Part shown: positions 20,900 through 32,426 of the stretch, piece after piece
How the letters are laid out: every line of letters starts with the position of its first letter
Position numbering within the stretch: position 1 is the first letter of the stretch
Assembly: GCA_001510575.1 (NCBI GenBank)
Contig: LNGK01000005.1
Span: 4,104,682 to 4,168,681 of the forward strand
Source: Knoxdaviesia capensis
Taxonomy: Eukaryota > Ascomycota > Sordariomycetes > Microascales > Gondwanamycetaceae
DNA length: 64,000 nucleotides
Direction of reading: 5' to 3'
Program-made: the position numbers and the translations under genes
Notes under the pieces: model-generated
What the model saw: only the letters and a program-made list of their open reading frames with translations
Database searches by the model: none
What the model was told of the DNA's origin: nothing

Positions 20900-23200
20900 T
20901 ATTTACGGTCTATTTAAGTAGATACGTATAGCTTTAGGAATAACTATTAGTTAATCGATATCTTCTCGGTTTTCGGTATTAGCGCTAGCTAAACGGCTAG
21001 CGATATATTTAATTTACCCGTTTAAGCGTTTAATTCGGTTATTCGTCTATAGATAATATATTATTATATAATACTATTATATAGGGGGGTTATAGTTAAC
21101 GAGGAGGGTCTTAAATTTATCGGAATTAAAGGGGGTACTATTATTAGTAATAATCTTAACTAGTAGTCCGAATACTACGTAAATACGTACTACTAGTAAC
21201 TTTATAGTAGCTAAGGTACTATTACGGGGGTCTATAGCTACTATAGCGTAGCTAGTAGCGTACTTAACTACCGTTAATAGCTATATCCATTTACTATTAA
21301 TAATAAAACGGCTAGTAAAGTCTATTCCCTAACGTGCTAATAGTTATATAGTTAGTATCGGTTATAGCGATTCCGTTACTTTAGGGGGCTTTTATAGTAA
21401 TTAATATTCTATATACTATTAAACGGCCTTATTCGTAGCTAAAATTAAGTTAGGATACTATACTCGTTTAGCTAATAGCGTATATAAGGTACTAACGCGC
21501 GTATAGCCTTCTAGCTTATAGACCTTAATAGCTTCTAAAATAGAAGCCTCGTACGTTAGTATTTTTATTAGGATACGGTTAATAACGGTATATACTTTAC
21601 TATAAAAGATAGCGAAATAGTCTTAAATAAAGGTTAAAGGGATATAATAGGGGAGTAGATAGCTATTCTCTAAGTAGTTAATAATATCCTAGACGTTATA
21701 CTATCTAAGGTTATCTAACTTCTTAATATTAGGGGCGATTAGCGTATCGTTCGTAAGTTATTCGGTATTTATAGTATTATTTAGAGGCTATTCGGCGTTA
21801 TTTTATAGTAGTCGCGCTAGTAGACGTATCTTAAATCGTTAGTTTAGTAGTCTAGGGGTCTCGTTATTAGTAGTAGTAGTAGGAAAGACGTTAGTTAACG
21901 TATTATTATCGTTCGTTTCGTACCCTTCCTCTTTATTCGTTACGAGCGCTATATCTATACGCGGCCGTAATAACTAATTAACTAAAATATTAGCTTTTCT
22001 AGATCGGTAGTAAATACGTACGCTATAGTATATAATTATATCGAGAAATCGTAATATTCTAGCTAACTATTCCTACTTAGTAATAAAAAGGCGTAGGGTT
22101 TCGTAATCGGTAATAATAGTAATCTTAGCGGCCTCTAGCTAGCTCCTCTAATACTATAATAATATAATAACGGTAAGTATTTCTCTCTCTTAAGTACTAT
22201 ATCGCTACTAGGTCTTTAATAAAACGGTATTAAAGTACGTAACTAGGCGTAAAACGCTACGTTTATTATTAGAATCGCGCTATAGTTAGAATAACGTAGT
22301 ACCGATAGTATAATTAGAAGCGTCGGTCTCGAGTACCGATAGGAGTATATAGTTATAGTTACGTAGCTCTAGGAGGGAGGCTATAGTATCGCGAATATCG
22401 CGCTAAGCTTATAATAACTCGTTATCTAGCTATACTTATACGCCTTTAGGTTTATCTACTCTAGTATACTTATAGAGTAGACGCGCTTTATATACGAAAT
22501 AAGGGATAAAGCGGCGTAAATAGCTAGCGGTATTTAAAAAGCTACGGATCTTAGTAGTAATAGTAGGCGCTAGCTTCTCGTAGACGGTAACTACCTTCTT
22601 AAGATCGAGACGAATACCGTAAATAGAGATAATTATTCTTAGGAACTTACTTTCTTTAACGAACTATTCGTACTTCTTAAGGTTTAATAATAATTAATAG
22701 CGGCTTAATTAACGTAGAATAGCGACTATTCTATTAGCTAATTCTATTATTATCTTACCCTAAATATAAATATTATCTAAAAGGCCTATAGTAAAGGCGC
22801 GTACTAGCTTAAGGACCTCGTTTATAAAACGCTAGAAGGTTATAGGTACGTTTATAAGGCTAAATAGTATACGAAGCTATTCGTATTATCTAAAAGGCGT
22901 AGAAAACGCTATCTTTAGTATTACCTTAGGGTCTATAACTATCTACTAGAAGCCGTCTTCTAAGTTAAGAAAGGTATAGAATCGGTATCTAGCGGCCTAT
23001 TATAGGGAATCCTTAATATTTAGTAATAGATAAGCTACTTTTTACGTAACTTCGTTTAATATATAATAGTTAATTATAAAATAGTATCTAAGCTAGTTAT
23101 TACTAAGGAGGGGCTTCTTAGGTAGTAATAGTATAGGTACGGATTATAGGGAGTTAATAGCGTATCGAATAACGCTAAGTAAAAATAGTTTATTAGTAAA
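20900..23200 (-). pseudogene. Gypsy copy C pol relic (RT, RNase H, integrase)
   Basis: Minus-strand translation shows RT at about 22,600-23,130, with a KKPLLSN start, LNLEDGF, TPF.QYE and a LLDNIYI block equivalent to the Y/F-x-DD box (second Asp changed by RIP). RNase H has LETDAS near 22,317-22,340. The integrase core is at about 21,080-21,350, with GIDFTSRF followed by an ITNNSTPFNSDKFK block matching the DNG-F region. The order RT, RNase H, integrase identifies Ty3/gypsy. Stops are TAG/TAA at Trp/Gln positions. Confidence 0.85.
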
Positions 23201-24699
23201 TTCCTTTATAATTTTACGTTAGTAGGGGCTATAGCGGCGTAGGGGGAGAGATTTAGGTTTAGTATTAGCGGTCTTAATATTATACTAAATACGGGCCTTT
23301 ACGTCTAGTCTAGTATCGAAATACTATAGAATAAAGACGAAAGTATTATTATTAAAGGCCTTTCGTATAATTATTAGGGCTTCGGTATTTACTTTCTTCT
23401 ATTAGTTTTCTATAATAATACGGGTACCGCGAATAGCGTCGCGCTTCGTACGTTCTTTCGTAAGTAATAGTTACTTCTTATATTTAGGTAATAGCTCTTT
23501 ATTAAATTTAATAGTTACTTAGTCGGTATTTACTATTCTAGGAAACGTTTATTAAGGTAAAGGAGTACTATTATACTATTACTTAGTAAGGTACGTAATA
23601 AAGGGAAACGATTTAGAGGTATTATAGGAGAGGGTATAGGTATCGGGATCCGCGGGTAAAATACTATAAATATATATCGATAGAAGTAAAGGGAGGTTCT
23701 TATCGTAGAAAGAGGTAGGATTATCGTAAAAAGAGGTAATATTATCGTAGGAAGAGGTAATATTTATTAGACTAGAATTAGTAGTAGAGGTAATATAGGT
23801 AATAGCGATATTATCTCGTCTCTAGGGAGGGTAGAAATATAGAATAATAGGGGAATCGCGTAGGAGTATAAGCTTTATCGTGTTATTAGCGTTAGTATAA
23901 CCGAGCTTCGTAGCTCCGCTTTAGCTAATAGTTAGGTTAGTAGGATAGGTACCGTTAGTAATAATACCGGCTACTATAGAAATAACCTCGGATAGTCTAT
24001 TAATAGTCGTTAATTAAAAGGAAATAACGATATCGTTAATAATAGCGAAGCTACTATTACCGCCTAGGCTATTAAGGCGTAGAGGGTTAGTAGATCGGTA
24101 TAGCGTTAAATAACGATAGGCGTACGATTTAGAGATAAATACGCTAGCTATTCTAGTATCGATAAATACTATAAGCGGCGTTTATTAGTTATTCGTTAGT
24201 AAACCGGTATAGAGGCGGTATCGTTTACGGTATCCTTCGCGTCGTAGCTATTTTATTAGTATCTTATTAATTAACGTTAATTCTTCTACTAAAGGGATTA
24301 TAAATAGTATAGAATAGTAGGTAACGTTAGCGAAATAGTTATTATCTACGTCTAAGCCCGTAGCTTCTAAGAGGGGAGATCCTTTAGGAGATAAGTTTTC
24401 TTTTTATATAGAGTATATATTATAAATAGCGGGTTTCTTATCCCCTCTCCTATTATTCCGCTATCCTTTATCTATTATTAGTCTATCTTTATTCCTAGAG
24501 GGGTAGGGAGTAGGGGAACGGTATATCTTTTAGTCTTAAGATAGTCTTCGTAAATAGTTACGGTCGTAGGAGGTATTTCGGGAAGGGTTATGAGGCTCGC
24601 GGGAATAACTACGATTATCTATCGTTCGGCCTTAGTTTATCGTAAAACGCGTATTCTAACGCGCTTTTTAATATCGATCGTTATTCTTAGTACGTAGCT

Positions 24700-24757
24700 C
24701 CGTATATTCGCGAACCTAATAACCTATCTTTCCGTATCGGAAATACGTAGATTTATC
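24700..24757 (-). pseudogene. Gag CCHC zinc-knuckle relic, copy C
   Basis: The minus strand reads Y-F-R-Y-G-K-I-G-Y-x4-Y, exactly the CX2CX4HX4C retroviral knuckle with every Cys and His codon converted to Tyr by TGT/CAT-to-TAT type RIP changes. The surrounding 24,400-26,600 is the rest of the gag/protease region, too degenerate to assign residue by residue. Confidence 0.75.
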
Positions 24758-27339
24758 TCTATCTTTATCTTACGTAATATAATTAAGTACCTCTTTACGG
24801 GTTCTAAATTATAGCGTTTCTCCTTCCTCCTTAGTCTTTAACGCGGTATTTAGCTAAGCGGCGTATAATTATCTAGTCTTTAATAAGTAGTAAGTAGTAT
24901 TAACTATAATACGGATATTAGAATCGGGGGTTATATCCTACCGTATCTTATATTATAAGTCCGTAATATTATAACGTAGAATATCCTCTATTATACGTCG
25001 AATATAATACGTTTTAAGTAAGTTATCGGTAGAATTCTATATTATTTTAGTTAAAAGTTCGATAGCTTTATATTTAGACTTATTCTAATAATTAAACGCG
25101 AGAGCTATAAATACGCGTAAAGGGGTAGATATTAGTATACGACTAGAGATAAATATTAATATAGATTCTACTAGTATAGGCTACGGTATATTAGTATACC
25201 GTTAAATAAAATACTAAAGGGGTATAAATTCGCTTCTAATTACTAATAGTATTTAAGATATCTAATACGTATATAGAATTATAGATTTATATAAGTAAGT
25301 CTAAATACGTACTAATTATATTATAACTATATAGTCTACCTTACTTAAGTAGTCGCTTTATAGCTAACTAATAGCTTTTTTACCGTTTTTCTTATAATCT
25401 TCTCTATTACTAATATCCGATAGGAGTATTAGCTCTAGAAACGTCGCTTAGAGGTATTAATACTACCTAATAACGTACTTATCGTTTATTAGAGGTGTAT
25501 TTTACTTTATTAGACTACCTTCGATAGCTAAATTCTTATTTACTAAACGAGGGCCTAGGAATCGTCTTTTAATAGTAAGCTATAATAGTAGTATAAAGCC
25601 GTTAATACTAATATTAGTAAACGGTTTACTATTAGGTCCTAAATATAGTTTTACTTAAAATATTACTTTAGGGGTTATCGTTTATAAAGGTATTTACTAG
25701 GATAGTATAGGAAATATTAGAAATATACCGCTATCGTATACTCCTTATCTATATATATAACCTTATTATCCTTCTAGAACTATACTACCTATACCTCTCG
25801 GTATTTATAATATAATATACGGTACCGAGGGCTAGTTTCTCGTTAGTTAAACGCTAGTTATAGGTAATAACGGGTTATTAGCTATAGTTACGTTAGAAAG
25901 GGGGCTCTTCCTACTTAGGTCGGTAGGTAATAGTAGTCCTATTATTTATAGACTAGCTAATAATAGCGAGGGAGTAGGAAAAGAGGATAAGGTAGCTATA
26001 GCTATAGCCGGTAAGTTACTATAGCTTATAGCGTCTATTAGCTTTTCTAGAAGCTTTTCTATTATCGTATTAATAACGGTATTTATATTATCGGTACGCT
26101 CTTTCTCTCTTGCTTATCTATTAAAGTTAGACTCTATACGGTCTATAAGTAGCGCTTTTATTATTTACTTTAATTCCTCGATCGTAATAGACTTAGTATA
26201 TTAAGGCGGTAGATTACTTACTAGCTATACTAGTAGAATATTTATCTTATTATCTATAACCTTTCTTTTCCCTCGTCTTATTATTATCTAACGATTATAC
26301 GTAATAGGGGTTACTTCTATAAGGGGTTATAGCTCCTTAACTAGTAACTTACTAGCTTATAGGTTAGTTATAGCGCTTACCTTACTTAAGGCTTTAAGGT
26401 TATAGGTAATACTTTTATCTCTTTTACGTAGAATACGTTATTCTTTATCCGATATTCGGCGTAAAAGCGGATATTAACGGTTTAGGCTCGCTAGGAAATA
26501 GGGGGTTAAGGATATAAACCGATAGTAAGTAAGAGCGAAAGGGAATAAATAAGGAAAACTAGGGCCTAATAGTTATAAATAGTTAGATAGTCTAGATTTA
26601 TAGGGTTAATAATAAGGGGAAAGAGCGGTAGAAAAGATAACTATTAGAAAAGAAATAGAGCTAGTAAAATAAGAAATAAGACTATTAGTATATAAACGGG
26701 GTATAAAGGGGGTATAAAAGCGGGTTAGTCTTAGAATAAGAGGCGGATTAGTAATTAGAATTAAATAGAATAGGAGAATAAGTAAAAAGGAAATCCGTAA
26801 ACGGAGGTAGCGGAAAATAATCGAAAATAGTAGAAACGTTAAGATATTAGTTATCGGAATAGTAGGAGTCTTAGAAATAACTAGTAAAAGTCGTAGAAAT
26901 AAATAGGTAAAGTCGTAAAATAAATAGAAATATCGTAAAAATAAAGGAAAAGTCGTAGAAATAAGTAGAAATAGAGGGATTTAGCTATTAAATATTTAGT
27001 AATAGGACTTAAACCTATTAGTAGTATCCGATAGCTTAGGAGGTATAGGAAAGGCACGCGGGAGGCGTATAAAACGTCGGTAAAGGTAGGGTAATTCGGT
27101 ATTTTACTAAAGTAATAGTAGTTAATTAGCTATTAGTTTAGTAAGGATAGAATTAAAAAAAGGAAAATAAAAGATATTTATTTAACGTGCTTTCGTTACT
27201 AAAAGGAGGTTAAATAGAAAGGGTTTTTATAAAAGAAGGGTAATTCGTAGTTTACCGCGGCGGAAAGTAGTAAAGCTATTAGTAGCAGTAAATTCTAAAT
27301 TAAAAGAAAGGAAAGTCGAGATATCGGTCGATTACGTAT

Positions 27340-27440
27340 AGCACCCATTCTGCAGCGTCCAGGGCCCCCCCGCCCATATAAAAATTTGCCCGGCCTGGCT
27401 GTTTTGACTAGCTGTTTCGAGCGAACGGGCCAGGGCCCCC
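27340..27440. other. Unmutated GC-rich unique segment at the truncation point of copy C
   Basis: CA and TG are abundant again directly after 27,339. The sequence is G/C-rich with runs of C. It contains the left arm (27,411-27,425) of a perfect 15-bp inverted repeat whose right arm is 27,459-27,473. Confidence 0.75.
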
Positions 27441-27736
27441 CGTCCAGGGCCCTGCTGATTCGCTCGAAACAGCAAGCATCCTTCCAGCCACAGGGCATGC
27501 CAGTGTGGCTAAACCGTCTAGGGCCCTGCTAATTCGCTCGAAACAGCAAGCATCCTTCCAGCCACAGGGCATGCCAGTGTAGCTAAACCGTCTAGGGCCC
27601 TACTAATTCGCTCGAAACAGCAAGCATCCTTCCAGCCACAGGGCATACCAGTGTGGCTAAACCGTCTAGGGCCCTACTAATTCGCTCGAAATAGCAAGCA
27701 TCCTTCTAGCTACAAGGCATGCTAGTGTAGCTAAAC
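27441..27736 (+). repeat. Four 74-bp tandem units, unmutated to increasingly RIP-mutated
   Basis: Units start CGTCTAGGGCCCT (CGTCCAGGG in the first) at 27,441, 27,515, 27,589 and 27,663. The first is intact, the second and third carry a few CpA/TpG losses, and the fourth many. They share the TTCG...CGAAACAGC core with the array that follows. Confidence 0.9.
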
Positions 27737-30700
27737 ATACGGGCTCGTTCGAGCGAAACAGCCAGTAGAAATAGCTAGTATGGCTACATATGCGGGCTCA
27801 TTCGAGTAAACTAGCTAGTAGAAACAGCCAGTGCTAGCTCATTCGAGTAAACCAGCTAGTAGAAACAGCTAGTGTAGCTTATTCCAGTAAACCAGCTAGT
27901 GGAAACAGCTAGTGCTAGCTCGTTCAAGCGAACCAGCCAGTAGAAACAGCTAGTACTAGCTCATTCTAGTAAACTAGCTAGTAGAAATAGCTAGTGCTAG
28001 CTCGTTCGAGCGAAATAGCTAGTAGAAACAGCTAGTGTGGCTACACATGCGGGCTCATTCGAGTAAACCAGCTAGTAGAAACAGCCAGTGCTAGCTCATT
28101 CGAGTAAACCAGCTAGTAGAAACAGCTAGTGCTAGCTCATTCAAGTGAACCAGCTAGTGGAAATAGCTAGTATAGCTACACATACGGGCTCATTCGAGTG
28201 AACCAGCCAGTAGAAATAGCCAGTACTAGCTCATTCGAGTGAACCAGCTAGTAGAAACAGCCAGTATAGCTACACATACGGGCTCATTCGAGTAAACCAG
28301 CCAGTAGAAACAGCTAGTGCTAGCTCGTTCGAGCGAAACAGCCAGTAGAAACAGCCAGTGTGGCTACACATGCGGGCTCGTTCAAATAAAATAGCTAGTA
28401 GAAATAGCCAGTGTGGCTACACATGCTGGCTCGTTCGAGCGAAACAGCTAGTAGAAACAGCTAGTGCTAGCTCATTCGAGTAAACCAGCTAGTAGGAATA
28501 GCTAGTGCTAGCTCATTCGAGTAAACCAGCCAGTAGAAACAGCTAGTACTAGCTCGTTCGAGCGAAACAGCTAGTAGAAACAGCCAGTATAGCTACACAT
28601 ACGGGCTCGTTTAAATAAAACAGCCAGTAGAAACAGCCAGTATAGCTACACATACTAGCTCGTTCGAGCGAAACAGCTAGTAGAAACAGCTAGTACTAGC
28701 TCATTCGAGTGAACCAGCTAGTAGGAACAGCCAGTGCTAGCTCATTCGAGTGAACCAGCTAGTAGAAACAGCTAGTGCTAGCTCGTTCGAGCGAAACAGC
28801 TAGTGGAAACAGCCAGTGCTAGCTCGTTCGAGCGAAACAGCTAGTAGAAACAGCTAGTGCTAGCTCGTTCGAGCGAAATAGCTAGTAGAAACAGCCAGTG
28901 CTAGCTCGTTCGAGCGAACCAGCTAGTAGAAACAGCCAGTGCTAGCTCGTTCGAGCGAACCAGCTAGTGGAAACAGCCAGTGTAGCTCATTCTAGTAAAC
29001 CAGCTAGTAGAAACAGCCAGTGCTAGCTCGTTCGAGCGAACCAGCCAGTAGAAACAGCTAGTGCTGGCTCGTTCGAGCGAAACAGCCAGTGGAAACAGCT
29101 AGTGTAGCTGCACATGCGGGCTCATTCGAGTGAACCAGCCAGTAGAAACAGCTAGTGCTAGCTCATTCTAGTGAACCAGCTAGTGGAAATAGCTAGTGCT
29201 AGCTCGTTCGAGCGAAATAGCTAGTGGAAATAGCTAGTGCTAGCTCGTTCGAGCGAACCAGCTAGTAGAAACAGCTAGTGCTAGCTCATTCGAGTGAACT
29301 AGCTAGTAGAAATAGCTAGTGCTAGCTCGTTCGAGTAAACTAGCTAGTAGAAACAGCTAGTGCTAGCTCGTTCGAGCGAAACAGCTAGTAGAAATAGCTA
29401 GTATAGCTATATATACGGGCTTATTCGAGTAAACTAGCTAGTAGAAATAGCTAGTACTAGCTTATTCTAGTAAACTAGCTAGTAGAAATAGCTAGTACTA
29501 GCTCGTTCGAGCGAACTAGCTAGTAGAAATAGCTAGTACTAGCTATATATGCGGGCTTATTCGAGTAAACTAGCTAGTAGAAATAGCTAGTACGGGCTCA
29601 TTCGAGTAAACTAGCTAGTAGAAATAGCTAGAGTAGCTATATATACGGGCTCGTTTAAATAAAATAGCTAGTAGAAATAGCTAGAGTAGCTACACATACG
29701 GGCTCGTTTAAATAAAATAGCTAATAGAAATAGCTAGTGTGGCTATATATGCGGGCTCGTTCAAGCGAAACAGCTAGTAGAAACAGCTAGTATAGCTACA
29801 CATACGGGCTCATTCGAGTGAACCAGCTAGTAGAAACAGCTAGTATAGCTACACATACGGGCTCATTCGAGTGAACCAGCTAGTAGAAATAGCTAGTGCT
29901 AGCTCATTCGAGTAAACCAGCTAGTAGAAATAGCTAGTATAGCTACACATACGGGCTCATTCGAGTGAACTAGCTAGTAGAAATAGCTAGTACTAGCTCA
30001 TTCGAGTAAACTAGCTAGTGGAAACAGCTAGTGTAGCTACACATGCGGGCTCATTCGAGTAAACTAGCTAGTAGAAATAGCTAGTATAGCTACACATACT
30101 AGCTCGTTCGAGCGAAACAGCTAGTAGAAACAGCTAGTGCTAGCTATATATACGGGCTCATTCGAGTAAACCAGCTAGTAGAAATAGCTAGTACTAGCTC
30201 GTTCGAGCGAAATAGCTAGTAGAAACAGCTAGTGCTAGCTCGTTCGAGCGAAATAGCTAGTAGAAATAGCTAGTACTAGCTCGTTCGAGCGAAATAGCTA
30301 ATAGAAATAGCTAGTGTAGCTATATATACGGGCTTATTCGAGTAAACTAGCTAGTAGAAATAACTAGTGCTAGCTCGTTCGAGCGAAATAGCTAGTAGAA
30401 ATAGCTAGTGCTGGCTCGTTCGAGCGAAACAGCTAGTAGAAACAGCTAGTGTGGCTATATATACGGGCTCGTTCGAGCGAAATAGCTAGTAGAAATAGCT
30501 AGTGCTGGCTCGTTCGAGTAAAATAGCTAGTAGAAATAGCTAGTGCTAGCTCGTTCGAGCGAAACAGCTAGTAGAAATAGCTAGTACTAGATCGTTCGAG
30601 CGAAATAGCTAGTAGAAACAGCTAGTATAGCTACATATACGGGCTCATTCGAGTAAACTAGCTAGTAGAAATAGCTAGTATAGCTATACATACGGGCTCA

Positions 30701-31714
30701 TTCGAGTAAACCAGCTAGTAGAAATAGCTAGTACTAGCTTATTCGAGTAAACTAGCTAGTAGAAATAGCTAGTATAGCTACACATACGGGCTTATTCGAG
30801 TGAACTAGCTAGTAGAAATAGCTAGTACTAGCTTATTCTAGTAAACTAGCTAGTGGAAATAGCCAGTACTAGCTCGTTCGAGCGAAATAGCTAATAGAAA
30901 TAGCTAGTATAGCTATATATACGGGCTTATTCGAGTAAACTAGCTAGTAGAAATAGCTAGTGCTAGCTTATTCGAGTGAACTAGCTAGTGGAAATAGCTA
31001 GTATAGCTTATTCGAGTAAACTAGCTAGTAGAAATAGCTAGTGCTAGCTCGTTCGAGCGGAATAGCTAGTGGAAATAGCTAGTATAGCTATATATACGGG
31101 CTCATTCGAGTAAACTAGCTAGTAGAAATAGCTAGTACGGGCTTATTCGAGTGAACTAGCTAGTAGAAATAGCTAGTATGGCTTATTCGAGTAAACTAGC
31201 TAGTAGAAATAGCTAGTGCTAGCTCGTTCGAGCGGAATAGCTAGTAGAAATAGCTAGTGTAGCTACACATACGGGCTCATTCGAGTGAACCAGCCAGTAG
31301 AAACAGCTAGTACGGGCTCATTCGAGTGAACCAGCCAGTGGAAATAGCTAGTATGGCTTATTCGAGTGAACTAGCCAGTGGAAACAGCTAGTGCTGGCTC
31401 GTTCGAGCGGAACAGCCAGTGGAAATAGCTAGTGCTAGCTCGTTCGAGCGGAATAGCTAGTAGAAATAGCTAGTGCTAGCTCGTTCGAGTAAAATAGCTA
31501 GCGTGGCTGAATACGCGGGCTCGTTCGAGCGAAACAGCTAGTAGAAACAGCCAGTGTGGCTGCGAATATAGGCTCGTTCGAGCGAAATAGCTAGTAGAAA
31601 TAGCTAGTATAGCTTAATATACGGGCTCGTTCGAGTCAAACAGATAGTAGAAACAGCTAGTGTGGCTAAACATACGGGCTCATCCCAGTAAACCAGCGAG
31701 TAGAAACAGCTAGT
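27737..31714 (+). repeat. Satellite array of about 41-bp and 53-bp interspersed units
   Basis: The core is GCTAGCTCGTTCGAGCGAA then ACAGCTAGTAGAAACAGCTAGT. Longer units carry an extra TACACATGCGGGCTC-type insert. Two core variants alternate (CGTTCGAGCGAAACAG and CATTCGAGTAAACCAG). RIP is partial: many CA/TG survive before about 29,300, while later units are mostly TA. The array is interrupted at 31,714 by copy D and continues at 41,392. Confidence 0.92.
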
Positions 31715-31948
31715 TATGATTCCTAGATATATAGTCTAAAGGACTAATAAATGAGTTATAATTATAAGGCACGTATAGAGAAATATATATAAAGGGAAGC
31801 TTNCCTTTTATAGGTCTTTTACTAGCTCTTTAAGGTATTTATATATATATAGATATATACCTAAATACTTACCGCTAGGTAGTATCTACGTATATTAGTA
31901 TACGTTTATACGTAATTATAATATACTCTAACCTATTAGGGATCTATA
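31715..31948 (-). repeat. Left (3') LTR of copy D with a hidden gap
   Basis: It starts TATGATTCC and ends CTATA. A single N at 31,803 replaces about 50 bp present in the other LTRs, so it appears as 234 bp instead of 283. Confidence 0.9.
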
Positions 31949-32426
31949 AGATCCCCTTTCTTAACTAGATCGTCCGCGATCTACTTTTAACTAGTAAAGG
32001 ATATTAAAAGGACTTCCCTTTATATAATTTTATACTCGTACTACGAGCGGTTTTTAATTATTTTTATATTTTTCTAGGGGTCCTCTTTTTTTTATCCTTT
32101 TCGACTTTTCTAAGCGTATAGAAAGAAATATAATATAAAGCGAGTCTAAATAGCGGTTAGATAGGAATAATAATAGTAATCGATAGGAAAATAGGTATCT
32201 AATATAATAAAGGGGAACTTCCTATTTATAGCGTTTTAGGTAACTATAGGTACCGTTTTATCCGTCTAACGATATAAATACCTTAGTATTAGATAGTATT
32301 AGGGGGGATTAAGAATATTACGACGCCTAGTCGGATAGTAACGGCTTATACTATATTATATAGGTAGTAATTACGTAACTCGTCTACCTATTATTAGTTA
32401 ATATAAGCGGGCGTTACGCCTAGGAA

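Larger units (their letters stand above)
12253..27339 (-). mobile_element. Gypsy-family copy C, RIP-inactivated, split by a copia element, 5' end missing
   Basis: It starts with the left LTR (12,253-12,310 plus 17,943-18,172 once the nested element is removed) and runs through the third frame, integrase, RNase H, RT and gag. It stops abruptly at 27,339, where copies D and E continue for about 70 bp of leader and then their right LTR. Orientation is minus, as shown by the RT, integrase and CCHC relics. Mutations are almost only C-to-T in CpA and the complement, so reading frames are in register but full of TAA/TAG at former Gln/Trp codons. Confidence 0.85.

Noticed and set aside
27295..27498. 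67-codon minus-strand open frame across the copy C/satellite junction
   Set aside because: It spans a breakpoint between a RIP-mutated element and a tandem repeat, has no motif, and its frame is absent from copies D and E.
27441..31714. CRISPR array
   Set aside because: Repeats are contiguous tandem units with no unique spacers, and the genome is eukaryotic.
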